Source of the DNA: Acinetobacter guerrae
Lineage (GTDB): Bacteria > Pseudomonadota > Gammaproteobacteria > Pseudomonadales > Moraxellaceae
NCBI RefSeq assembly: GCF_009372255.1
Contig: NZ_LXGN01000001.1
Coordinates: forward strand, 434,001-498,000
Length of the DNA: 64,000 bases
Direction: 5' to 3'
Part shown: positions 1 to 8,263 of the stretch, piece after piece
How positions within the stretch are numbered: the stretch's first letter is position 1
Layout: each line of letters begins with the position of its first letter
Translations under genes and position numbers: made by a program
Notes under the pieces: model-generated
The model's database searches: none
Seen by the model: the letters and a program-made list of their open reading frames with translations, nothing else
What the model was told of the DNA's origin: nothing

Positions 1-1797
1 CATCCCTCTGGTTTGAATCTGGACTTACCTAATGTTGGTACGCCGCCACATCAGCCACAACCTGCCGAACCCTTGTCAGCTTTAAGTGGTCGTGTGCCGA
101 ATATTGCTTATGAAAAAAGTTTAAATCCTGAATATCCTGAGCATATTCCTAATTATCCAGATTATCCCGAACGTCGTGCAATTGCCTCCGCACCCGTGAT
201 TGGCGGGGCAAATTTGCCCCGTCCACCGTTTGAGCCTCATTTCCCTCAAGCGATTCATAGTGCACCAAATGTACCGTTGGCTGAATCTGCTCGTCCTTTA
301 TCAAGTGATACCTCACCCTTTTACTTTTTAAACGATTTTGCAGCACCACAAACTTCCAGTTCTGAATTTGACGCTGCAAGTTTCGCTACAGCGCAATCAT
401 TTCAGTTGCCGCAAGGTGATGCACTAACACACTTGTTGCGTGATGAATCTAAGCCAGTACCTACCCAAAGCCATGCATCATCAGGGTTTTACTTTTTAGA
501 TCTACCACAAAACAATCCCAATTACTCAAACTATCAAGCATCACAACCGCAATTTGTTGCCAATGCATCGCAACCTTTGGATGTACATTCAATTCGACGT
601 GACTTTCCTATTTTGCAAGAACGTGTCAATGGTCGTCCTTTAATATGGTTTGATAATGCTGCGACCACGCAAAAACCGCAAAGTGTAATTGATCGAATTG
701 CTTATTTTTATCAGCACGAAAATTCAAATATTCATCGTGCTGCACATGAACTGGCAGCCCGAGCAACAGATGCTTACGAACATGCGCGCAATGTAGTGGC
801 ACGTTTTATTGGTGCGTCATCATCTAAAGAAATTGTTTTTGTTCGTGGTACAACCGAAGGCATTAACTTAATTGCCAAAACGTGGGGCGAGCAAAATATT
901 GGTGAAGGCGATGAAATTATTGTGTCTCATCTGGAACATCACGCCAATATTGTGCCGTGGTTTCAACTGACCAAGAAAGTTGGGGCAAAATTACGGGTGA
1001 TTCCTGTTGATGATACAGGGCAAATCATTTTGTCAGAATTACCCAAATTGATAAATGATCGCACCAAATTGATTTCGATTACTCAGGTATCTAATGCTTT
1101 GGGAACTGTGACACCTATTCCAGAAGTGATTAAAATTGCCCACGCCAAAGGTGTCCGAGTGTTGGTCGATGGCGCTCAATCTGTTTCACATATGCCAACC
1201 GATGTTCAAGCGATAGATGCTGACTTCTTTGTATTTTCTGGTCATAAAGTCTTTGGCCCAACAGGTATTGGCGCGGTTTATGCCAAACCTGAAATTTTGG
1301 AGACAATGCCAGTATGGGAAGGCGGCGGTAATATGATTCAAGATGTAACTTTTGAACAGATCATTTACCAACCTGCCCCAAATAAGTTTGAGGCAGGCAC
1401 TGGTAATATCGCCGATGCAGTGGGATTAGGTGCAGCACTGGAATATGTTGAGCGTCTTGGGATTCACAATATTGCTCGTTATGAACATGATTTGCTCGAA
1501 TATGGGCAACATGCCTTGAGCAGTGTCAAGGGTTTAAGAGCGATTGGCACCGCGAAAAACAAAGCCAGTGTAATGTCTTTCGTGCTAGAGGGATATTCAA
1601 CTGAACAAGTGGGTAAAGCGCTGAATCAACATGGAATTGCAGTTCGTTCAGGTCATCATTGCGCTCAACCGATTTTACGCCGTTTTGGTGTGGAACAGAC
1701 GGTACGCCCTTCTTTAGCATTTTATAATACGACTGAGGAAATTGATTTATTGGTGTCAGTATTGCATCAATTGAGTAGAGAAAAACATCGACATTAA
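1..1797 (+). CDS. SufS-like cysteine desulfurase with encapsulin-cargo N-terminal domain (5' end outside window)
   Basis: PLP-dependent desulfurase that would take sulfur from cysteine as an enzyme-bound persulfide. The frame is open to base 1, so the true start lies upstream. The first 190 or so visible residues are rich in Pro, Ser, Ala and Gln, look disordered, and contain two FYFL motifs (nt 319-330 and 487-498). The class V aminotransferase fold begins near nt 585 (IRRDFPIL). The PLP lysine is in SGHKVFGPTG (codon at 1246) and the catalytic cysteine in RSGHHCAQP (codon at 1660), as in SufS. No suf genes follow; a hairpin terminator lies about 50 nt downstream. Desulfurases with this kind of long N-terminal extension are known cargo of family 2A (SrpI-like) encapsulins, including in Acinetobacter. 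The shell gene is expected upstream but cannot be seen. An ordinary SufS would lack the extension. Desulfurase call is very sure; cargo role is inferred. Confidence 0.9.
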   Translation, partial: HPSGLNLDLPNVGTPPHQPQPAEPLSALSGRVPNIAYEKSLNPEYPEHIPNYPDYPERRAIASAPVIGGANLPRPPFEPHFPQAIHSAPNVPLAESARPLSSDTSPFYFLNDFAAPQTSSSEFDAASFATAQSFQLPQGDALTHLLRDESKPVPTQSHASSGFYFLDLPQNNPNYSNYQASQPQFVANASQPLDVHSIRRDFPILQERVNGRPLIWFDNAATTQKPQSVIDRIAYFYQHENSNIHRAAHELAARATDAYEHARNVVARFIGASSSKEIVFVRGTTEGINLIAKTWGEQNIGEGDEIIVSHLEHHANIVPWFQLTKKVGAKLRVIPVDDTGQIILSELPKLINDRTKLISITQVSNALGTVTPIPEVIKIAHAKGVRVLVDGAQSVSHMPTDVQAIDADFFVFSGHKVFGPTGIGAVYAKPEILETMPVWEGGGNMIQDVTFEQIIYQPAPNKFEAGTGNIADAVGLGAALEYVERLGIHNIARYEHDLLEYGQHALSSVKGLRAIGTAKNKASVMSFVLEGYSTEQVGKALNQHGIAVRSGHHCAQPILRRFGVEQTVRPSLAFYNTTEEIDLLVSVLHQLSREKHRH

Positions 1798-1849
1798 GAA
1801 TTTCACCCGTCGCTATAATCACTTGTCATTTATTTAAATTTTATTGATC

Positions 1850-1880
1850 ACTGGGCTAAAACATTAGTCCAGTTTTCTTT
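1850..1880 (+). terminator. Rho-independent terminator after the desulfurase gene
   Basis: A 10-bp stem (1850-1859 with 1864-1873, one G-T pair) with a 4-nt loop, followed by a T-rich run. It lies about 50 nt after the desulfurase stop and marks the end of that transcript. Confidence 0.75.
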
Positions 1881-2145
1881 ACTTTTCCAATTAAAAAGAA
1901 AGCCTACAACTGAAGCTTAATGTTTTGAGAGATTTCTTTTATCTTGATATACAGACGTTATTTTTGAGTCAGTCAAACTCACAACAGAATTAACCATAGC
2001 TTTACTGTATGTTTTCAATTCCATTCAGACATAGCATTAAAATGAGGAAACTCTAAAAACTATATTGGACGTAATTGTATAAAAAAGAATAAATACAATA
2101 TTTTTTATGTTTTAGAATTTAATAAGGCGAGATAGAACAGAGAAA
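1881..2145. other. Intergenic gap, no gene seen
   Basis: AT-rich sequence between the desulfurase terminator and tRNA-Arg. Neither strand shows an open frame with a plausible ribosome binding site. No repeat or RNA structure stands out. Confidence 0.5.
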
Positions 2146-2221
2146 TGGTGCGCTCAGCGGGACTCGAACCCACGCCACAGGCTTCGGAAACCTGTACTCT
2201 ATCCAGTTGAGCTATGAGCGC
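2146..2221 (-). tRNA. tRNA-Arg (anticodon CCG)
   Basis: A full cloverleaf reads on the minus strand. The acceptor stem pairs GCGCTCA with TGAGCGC, followed by discriminator A and an encoded CCA (2148-2146). The T-loop reads GGTTCGAGTCC-like. The anticodon loop is TTCCGAA with CCG at 2187-2185, which decodes CGG arginine codons. It stands alone between convergent-facing flanks and is not part of a tRNA cluster. Confidence 0.95.
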
Positions 2222-2461
2222 ATGCGAGGCACATCATAGGCAAAAAAACTCATGGGGTAAAGTAGATAAACACGTCAAATTGCATTTATGCTTAATTAAA
2301 CATCACTTTAAAATAAATCTAAGCACAAAAACCTATCTTTTGCACAAAGCCTGCCTATTCATATCGTTGCAAATTTAGTTCGATTAAATCCTATTAATAC
2401 ACTTGGCTTATGTTTTCAGATCGATCAAAATACCGCTATTATTTCGTATTGTGAGATTTTC

Positions 2462-3400
2462 ATGGCTGATGCATTGAAGTTACACGATTTGTCCAAAACT
2501 TATCGTAATGGATTTCAGGCACTTAAAGGAATCGATTTAACCGTTCCCGAAGGCGAGTTCTATGCACTTTTAGGACCAAATGGTGCAGGAAAATCGACCA
2601 CGATCAGTATTATCAGTTCACTCACCAAAAAAACCTCAGGTACGGTAGAGATTTTTGGTCATAATCTGGATACTCATCCCTCTCATGCCAAACAATGCCT
2701 CGGTGTCGTTCCCCAAGAATTTAACTTTGGTCAATTTGAGAAAACCTTTGATATTCTGGTGACTCAAGCAGGTTACTATGGTATCCCGCAAAAACTGGCC
2801 GAACAACGGGCAGAACTTTATCTAGAAAAACTAGGACTTTGGGAAAAGCGTAATATTCAGTCACGTATGCTTTCAGGCGGAATGAAACGCCGTTTGATGA
2901 TTGCCCGTGCCATGATGCATGAACCCAAATTATTGATTCTGGATGAACCTACTGCGGGGGTTGATATTGAACTTCGACGTTCCATGTGGGATTTTCTGGT
3001 CGAAATGAATAGCAATGGTACCTCCATCATTTTGACTACACATTATCTTGAAGAAGCAGAGATGCTATGCCGTCGGATCGCTATTATTGACCGTGGTACA
3101 ATTAAAGAAGATACCTCGATGAAGAACTTCCTGAATCAACTCAGCGAAGAATCTTTTATTTTTGATCTCGCTTATCCAATTGAACCTTTAGATAACATTA
3201 ATATTATTGGTGTTCGATTTAACCAGATTGATCCCATGACTTTAGAAGTCACCATGGATAAAGCTCATTCGCTCAATGATCTTTTCCAGCTTTTAGAGGC
3301 TCAAGGAATCACTGTTCGTAGTATGCGTAACAAATCTAATCGCCTTGAAGAACTATTTGTCAAAATGGTCGAAAAAAATCTTCAAGGAGCAGCATCATGA
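2462..3400 (+). CDS. yadG: ABC transporter ATP-binding protein (YadG family)
   Basis: The 312-residue ATPase subunit of an ABC-2 type exporter. Walker A GPNGAGKST is at residues 38-46, the signature LSGGMKRR starts at 137, and Walker B LLILDEP at 157; the H-loop lies in TTHYLEEAE. A C-terminal tail of about 80 residues follows the nucleotide-binding domain. It overlaps the permease gene by 4 nt (ATGA), so the two are translationally coupled. The order ATPase, permease matches E. coli yadG-yadH. The exported substrate is not known for this family. Family call sure, substrate unknown. Confidence 0.9.
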   Translation: MADALKLHDLSKTYRNGFQALKGIDLTVPEGEFYALLGPNGAGKSTTISIISSLTKKTSGTVEIFGHNLDTHPSHAKQCLGVVPQEFNFGQFEKTFDILVTQAGYYGIPQKLAEQRAELYLEKLGLWEKRNIQSRMLSGGMKRRLMIARAMMHEPKLLILDEPTAGVDIELRRSMWDFLVEMNSNGTSIILTTHYLEEAEMLCRRIAIIDRGTIKEDTSMKNFLNQLSEESFIFDLAYPIEPLDNINIIGVRFNQIDPMTLEVTMDKAHSLNDLFQLLEAQGITVRSMRNKSNRLEELFVKMVEKNLQGAAS

Positions 3401-4170
3401 ATTTCACCCAATTACAAACTGCACTTTGGACATTAGTTCGTAAAGAAATTCGTCGTTTCATGCGGATTTGGCCTCAAACCTTATTACCGCCTGCGATTAC
3501 CATGAGTTTGTACTTCATTATTTTTGGTAATCTCGTCGGTTCACGTGTGGGACAAATGGCTGGCTTCAGCTATATGCAATTTATCGTCCCTGGGTTGATT
3601 ATGATGGCAATTATTACTAATAGTTATGCCAACGTCTCCTCCAGTTTTTTTAGTGCTAAATTTCAAAAAAGCATTGAAGAATTGATCATGAGTCCAGTGC
3701 CATTGCATCTTATTTTATGGGGCTATGTGATTGGCGGCGTCTGTCGGGGTGTGCTCGTTGGAATTATTGTCACCATCATGAGCCTATTTTTTACAGACCT
3801 TTATATCCATAATTGGTTCGTGACGATATATACCGTTTTAGTGACTTCTTTTTTATTTTCACTAGGTGGTTTTATTAATGCAGTTTATGCCAAATCATTT
3901 GATGATATTTCAATTATTCCGACCTTTGTGTTGACACCACTGACTTATTTAGGCGGTGTGTTTTATGCAATTAGTGCTTTGGGAGAATTTTGGCAACATT
4001 TATCCCTTATTAATCCAATTGTTTATATGGTCAATGCCTTCCGTTATGGAATTTTAGGGCAAAGTGATGTCAATGTGACGCTTTCCCTTGTCATCGTAAC
4101 AATTTGCTGTGCCGTTTTATACGCGGTCGCCTACTATTTATTAGCTCGTGGTTCAGGAATGCGTGAATGA
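3397..4170 (+). CDS. yadH: ABC-2 type transporter permease (YadH family)
   Basis: A 257-residue inner-membrane protein with about six hydrophobic segments, the usual size and layout of ABC-2 permeases. The stretch GLIMMAIITNSYANVSSSFF and the later LTPLTYLGGVFY resemble the YadH/NodJ group. It starts inside the end of the ATPase gene and its own stop overlaps the queF start (ATGA at 4167), so the three genes form one tight operon. Substrate unknown. The coupling to queF reflects shared expression and does not by itself imply transport of a queuosine precursor. Confidence 0.9.
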   Translation: MNFTQLQTALWTLVRKEIRRFMRIWPQTLLPPAITMSLYFIIFGNLVGSRVGQMAGFSYMQFIVPGLIMMAIITNSYANVSSSFFSAKFQKSIEELIMSPVPLHLILWGYVIGGVCRGVLVGIIVTIMSLFFTDLYIHNWFVTIYTVLVTSFLFSLGGFINAVYAKSFDDISIIPTFVLTPLTYLGGVFYAISALGEFWQHLSLINPIVYMVNAFRYGILGQSDVNVTLSLVIVTICCAVLYAVAYYLLARGSGMRE

Positions 4171-4982
4171 GTGTTGAACAATCTTTATTAGGTAAAGAAA
4201 CTGAATATCCAACTGAATATCAGCCAAGTGTTTTATTTCCGATCGCTCGCGCGCTTTCGCGTGAGAACTATTCAGATTTAGCAGGTATTCAACAAGGTAA
4301 AGACTGGTGGCATGTTTTTGAAGTGTCTTGGTTAAACTCAATGGGCATTCCTCAGGTGTCCATTGGGCGTATTACCTTACCTGCGACATCACCAAATCTA
4401 ATCGAATCAAAATCACTTAAGCTTTATTTTAACAGCCTAAATTTTCATCAGTTCAATTCAAAACAGGATCTTATTGACCTTGTAGAACAAGATTTAAGTC
4501 AAGCTGCCAATGCAAAAGTTACATTCGAATTGTTTGATGTAGATGCGTTAGAAATTACCAAACCTCAAGGAATCTGTATCGATGATTTAATTCCTGAGCA
4601 TCTGGAAAATCATCCAAATGCTGGACTTTTAAGTCGAGATACTGAACAACAAGATCATGTGGATGTCACACTATATTCACATTTATTGCGTAGTAATTGT
4701 CCTGTCACAGGACAACCTGACTGGGGTACGGTATTTATACGTTATCAAGGAGTTAAGCCTTGTTATCGTAGTATTCTTGCGTATATTATCTCGTACCGTC
4801 AGCATAATGGCTTTCATGAGCAATGCGTAGAACAGATGTTTGCCGATATCTGGACTCGCCTTCAACCCGAAAAGCTGATGGTTTACGCAACATATACACG
4901 TCGTGGAGGACTGGATATCAATCCATGCCGTGTATCGGATTTGTCATGGATGCCAAACCCTATCCGATTGGCTCGACAATAA
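4167..4982 (+). CDS. queF: NADPH-dependent 7-cyano-7-deazaguanine reductase QueF
   Basis: Reduces the nitrile of preQ0 to the amine of preQ1 in queuosine tRNA modification (cytosolic). At 271 residues it is the long, two-domain bicistronic-type QueF seen in E. coli (282 aa). The catalytic cysteine is C178 in SNCPVTGQPDWG, and the motif ESKSLKLYFNS near residues 80-90 is the conserved QueF substrate and NADPH region. The start overlaps the permease stop by 4 nt. Other queuosine genes are not in this window. Confidence 0.95.
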   Translation: MSVEQSLLGKETEYPTEYQPSVLFPIARALSRENYSDLAGIQQGKDWWHVFEVSWLNSMGIPQVSIGRITLPATSPNLIESKSLKLYFNSLNFHQFNSKQDLIDLVEQDLSQAANAKVTFELFDVDALEITKPQGICIDDLIPEHLENHPNAGLLSRDTEQQDHVDVTLYSHLLRSNCPVTGQPDWGTVFIRYQGVKPCYRSILAYIISYRQHNGFHEQCVEQMFADIWTRLQPEKLMVYATYTRRGGLDINPCRVSDLSWMPNPIRLARQ

Positions 4983-5004
4983 AATGAATAACTGAGGAAC
5001 TACT

Positions 5005-5655
5005 ATGCCATTTTTTGGTTTTATCCCGTCTGAATCATTGCTTAACAATATTCAAACTGGTATTCAGAAAAAAAACTCAAGTGAACCACTCTACCCTTTA
5101 CGTGATGAAGTGGCTTTACAGATTAATGACGAAATTCTGGATGCTATTTTGCTTGAGCTCGTCCGTCGTTTCCCTCAAAGCGACAAACGTGAAACAGCCG
5201 AAAAACTGGCAGGTTATGTCAAATCTACAGTTGCAGTGTTGCTTAAACAACTATTAAGCAAAGCACCCAATGATATCGTTAAACAATCTATTGAATTTTC
5301 TGAACGCAGCCTGCACAAAGATCCTGAAGGCCGTTATCGTGTCGGAGAAGATCTGGATGCCACACTGGTGACAAATCTAAAAAATAGTTTTGCTGAAATC
5401 AAAGCAGGCAATGATGTCGATCGTCGTGTATTGTCTGAACAATATAAACAATTTGCAGATGCAACCATTCGACATTTCATGATTGATTTTAACAAAACTC
5501 TTGATTTGGGTATGATCAAACGTAAAGGTGCTGATATTGGCGCAGCTGCGGTGACCAAGGCAGTACATATTGCCATCGACAAGTTAATTCCTCATTTACA
5601 TAAAGAGGAAATTAATGCTTTGGCAGAGTATCACGATACATTATTTTTCAATTGA
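5005..5655 (+). CDS. Conserved hypothetical protein after queF
   Basis: I do not recognise this 216-residue protein. It is soluble and mostly helical by composition, with no signal peptide, membrane segment or catalytic motif that I can name. A good Shine-Dalgarno (GAGGA) sits 8 nt before the ATG. It lies 22 nt after queF and is followed by a strong terminator, so it is the last gene of the yadG-yadH-queF transcript. The sequence looks like a real cytosolic protein with normal codon use. No function can be assigned. Confidence 0.8.
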   Translation: MPFFGFIPSESLLNNIQTGIQKKNSSEPLYPLRDEVALQINDEILDAILLELVRRFPQSDKRETAEKLAGYVKSTVAVLLKQLLSKAPNDIVKQSIEFSERSLHKDPEGRYRVGEDLDATLVTNLKNSFAEIKAGNDVDRRVLSEQYKQFADATIRHFMIDFNKTLDLGMIKRKGADIGAAAVTKAVHIAIDKLIPHLHKEEINALAEYHDTLFFN

Positions 5656-5684
5656 TGCTTTGTCATCATATAAGCTTCATCGAA

Positions 5685-5709
5685 AACTCGACAAAAGTCG
5701 GGTTTTTTT
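5685..5709 (+). terminator. Terminator of the yadG-queF operon
   Basis: An 8-bp stem (5685-5692 with 5697-5704, two G-T pairs), an AAAA loop and a run of Ts, about 30 nt after the stop of the hypothetical gene. Confidence 0.8.
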
Positions 5710-5792
5710 ATTGCAAAATATTGATATACATTGCCTAAAACAGTAGTTATGTTAGCATGCGCCAAGCATTGATTGACCCTGTATAAAATCGC

Positions 5793-6935
5793 ATGTCTCC
5801 AAGTTCTCAATACAAATTTTTACGTCAAGCTCCCCGTGATGGTCTAAGCACAGCGATGCAACCTTCACGCTTTCAAAAATTACATATTGACCCTTGGTTA
5901 TGTACTTTTTTAATTCTTAATGCCTGTTTAGGGTTGACTGTTTTATATAGCGCCTCAGCACAAGATGTTGGTTTAGTAACAAAACAAGCCATGAGTTTCG
6001 GTATCGGGTTTGCCGTAATGATCACATTGGCTCAGATTCCACCCAAAGTCTACCAAGCATTTTCTCCTTATTTTTACGCTTTTGGCGTACTCTCCCTAGT
6101 CTCAGTCATGGTATTTGGTGAAATCCGTATGGGCGCCAAACGCTGGATTGATATTCCAGGTTTTGGAAGTGTACAGCCCAGTGAATTTATGAAAATTGGC
6201 ATGCCAATGATGATCGCCTGGTTTTTATCACGCAAGCCACTTCCACCAAGCTTTATCAATGTCATCATTTCTTTGGTTTTAATCGGCATTCCTTTCTTAC
6301 TAATTGCGGAACAACCCGATTTAGGTACTTCTGTATTGATTTTAGCGAGTGGCGTCTTTGTTCTTTTTCTCAGTGGATTATCATGGAAAATGATCGGGGC
6401 TGCATTTATAGGAGCAGGTATTGTTATTCCAATTGCGTGGGAATTTTTATTACATGATTACCAACGCCAAAGGGTGCTCACCTTACTCAATCCCGAAGCA
6501 GATGCACTAGGCACAGGCTGGAACATTATCCAATCCAAGACAGCGATTGGCTCTGGTGGCTTTTCAGGAAAAGGTTTCCTAGAAGGTACTCAATCACATC
6601 TACATTTTTTACCAGAAGGTCATACTGACTTTATTATTGCGGCATTTTCAGAAGAATTTGGCTTAATTGGGGTCACTATTTTAATCCTACTTTATTTTGC
6701 CATTATTTTTAGAACATTTCAGATCGGTATGAACTGCTTTCATAACTATGGACGCCTAGTTGCAGGTGCATTAGGTTTGTCCTTTTTTGTTTATGTATTT
6801 GTAAATGCAGGCATGGTCAGTGGTATTTTACCTGTAGTCGGTGTGCCTTTACCTTTTATGAGCTATGGCGGAACGGCAATTATTACCTTAATGGCAACTT
6901 TTGGACTGGTTATGTCCATTCACACTCATCGTTGA
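5793..6935 (+). CDS. rodA: Peptidoglycan glycosyltransferase RodA
   Basis: The SEDS-family glycan polymerase of the cell-elongation machinery, working with PBP2 in the inner membrane. The 380-residue protein has about ten membrane segments. SEDS signatures are present: RWIDIPGFGSVQPSEFMKIG, the FLPEGHTDFIIA loop, and the C-terminal GVPLPFMSYGGTAI. A shorter start at Met21 is possible. It is followed by mltB and rlpA, all acting on peptidoglycan; the mrdA gene for PBP2 is not adjacent here. RodA rather than FtsW is supported by the absence of division genes nearby and by the neighbours. Confidence 0.93.
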   Translation: MSPSSQYKFLRQAPRDGLSTAMQPSRFQKLHIDPWLCTFLILNACLGLTVLYSASAQDVGLVTKQAMSFGIGFAVMITLAQIPPKVYQAFSPYFYAFGVLSLVSVMVFGEIRMGAKRWIDIPGFGSVQPSEFMKIGMPMMIAWFLSRKPLPPSFINVIISLVLIGIPFLLIAEQPDLGTSVLILASGVFVLFLSGLSWKMIGAAFIGAGIVIPIAWEFLLHDYQRQRVLTLLNPEADALGTGWNIIQSKTAIGSGGFSGKGFLEGTQSHLHFLPEGHTDFIIAAFSEEFGLIGVTILILLYFAIIFRTFQIGMNCFHNYGRLVAGALGLSFFVYVFVNAGMVSGILPVVGVPLPFMSYGGTAIITLMATFGLVMSIHTHR

Positions 6936-6968
6936 TGGGTACATTTATAATTAGGAAAACTTTAAATC

Positions 6969-7970
6969 ATGTTGAAACTGGTATTGCAAAAACCACTGAA
7001 ACAACTTTGTCTTTTTAGCGGTCTCATTGCCGCAGCGACTTGCATTCAAGCCAACGAATTTATCAATGATTCAAATTACGCAGCATTTAAACAAAAAACC
7101 ATGTCCAAATATGGTTTAAGTGCTGAACAAATTGATAGTGCAATGAATGGCGCGCGCAACTTACCTAATATTTTAACCATTATGACCCGCCCTGGTGAAA
7201 GCAAACCGTGGTATGACTATAAAGCAATGTTTCTAAGCGAAGGAACTATCCAGCGCGGAGTACGTTTTAAAAACCAATATGCAGATGTCCTCAATCGCGC
7301 TGAACAACAATTTGGTGTACCGCAATCTGTTATTTTGGGTATTTTAGGCGTCGAGACAGGCTATGGTGCCAATAAAGGCTCATTTATTACTCGTGATGCA
7401 TTAGCGACGCTTGCGTTTGGTTACCCACGTCGTGCGGATTACTTTAGCGACGAACTAAGTTCGCTCATTGCATGGACATATAAAGAAGGCTATCCAACAA
7501 ATAGTATTGTAGGTTCCTATGCTGGCGCTATTGGCTATCCACAATTTATGCCGAGTAATATTACCAAGTACGGTGTCGATTACGATGGTAGTGGACACAT
7601 CGATTTAAGAAACTCAGCAGAAGATGCCATCGCGTCTATTGCAAATTATCTGGCTCAAAATGGCTGGCAACGTAACCGACCAATCGGATTTGCTGCTCGA
7701 TATACGGGATCGAATCCCGACAGTGTGATCGCGAAGGATCTCACCCAACCTGTTCCTTATGGCACTTTAAAAAGTCAGGGGATTACACCGCTTAATCCGA
7801 TTATTAAAATCGATAATCTCGATCTAGTAAACGTCATACAACTTCAAGAAAATTATGGGCCTATGTATTATATTACCTACCCTAATTTTCAAGTCATTAC
7901 CACCTATAATAGAAGTAGAATGTATGCGACTGCGGTATGGTTATTGGGGACAGAAGTTGCAAGTCGTTAA
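6969..7970 (+). CDS. mltB: Lytic murein transglycosylase B
   Basis: Cleaves the MurNAc-GlcNAc bond of peptidoglycan with 1,6-anhydro product formation, in the periplasm. The 333-residue protein has an N-terminal hydrophobic signal (residues 1-29) without a clear lipobox cysteine. The SLT-fold motif ILGVETGYGANKG carries the catalytic glutamate, and GAIGYPQFMPS and the YDGSGHIDL region are typical of MltB. It is 33 nt downstream of rodA, probably co-transcribed. The ATG is preceded by AGGAAA. Confidence 0.92.
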   Translation: MLKLVLQKPLKQLCLFSGLIAAATCIQANEFINDSNYAAFKQKTMSKYGLSAEQIDSAMNGARNLPNILTIMTRPGESKPWYDYKAMFLSEGTIQRGVRFKNQYADVLNRAEQQFGVPQSVILGILGVETGYGANKGSFITRDALATLAFGYPRRADYFSDELSSLIAWTYKEGYPTNSIVGSYAGAIGYPQFMPSNITKYGVDYDGSGHIDLRNSAEDAIASIANYLAQNGWQRNRPIGFAARYTGSNPDSVIAKDLTQPVPYGTLKSQGITPLNPIIKIDNLDLVNVIQLQENYGPMYYITYPNFQVITTYNRSRMYATAVWLLGTEVASR

Positions 7971-8189
7971 CACTAAATTTTAAATAAAACACAAAAGTCA
8001 ATAAAAAAATATGAGCAATTGCTCACAAAAACAGCTTTTTAAATAATTTGTTACAATATTGATTATTTATTAATCTATTTTTGTGAGTTTTTGTCCTTTT
8101 TGTAACTTTTTCCTCACAAAGACTAGACACTATGATCAGGGCCTGAATATTATCCTCCACCATAAAGCAATTGCAAAAGTGAATAATTT

Positions 8190-8248
8190 AGACACTTTTC
8201 GCTTTAATTTTTAGGAATCCGCCTGAATTAAAAAGCGTTTTCGTGTCT
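8190..8248 (+). promoter_or_regulatory. Long imperfect hairpin just upstream of the rlpA ribosome binding site
   Basis: Left arm 8190-8215 and right arm 8222-8248 pair as AGACAC/GTGTCT, an internal loop of TTTT on each side, then CGCTTT/AAAGCG extended through AATT and AGG/CCT, with a 6-nt loop. The stem ends 2 nt before the AGGAG at 8251-8255. It has no T-run, so it is not a terminator. It may shape rlpA translation or mRNA stability. Structure seen by eye; function inferred. Confidence 0.45.
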
Positions 8249-8263
8249 GTAGGAGTTTAAGTA

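Noticed and set aside
4167..4982. Idea that the YadGH exporter carries a queuosine precursor
   Set aside because: The only support is the 4-nt overlap with queF. YadGH homologues occur without queF, so shared transcription is enough.
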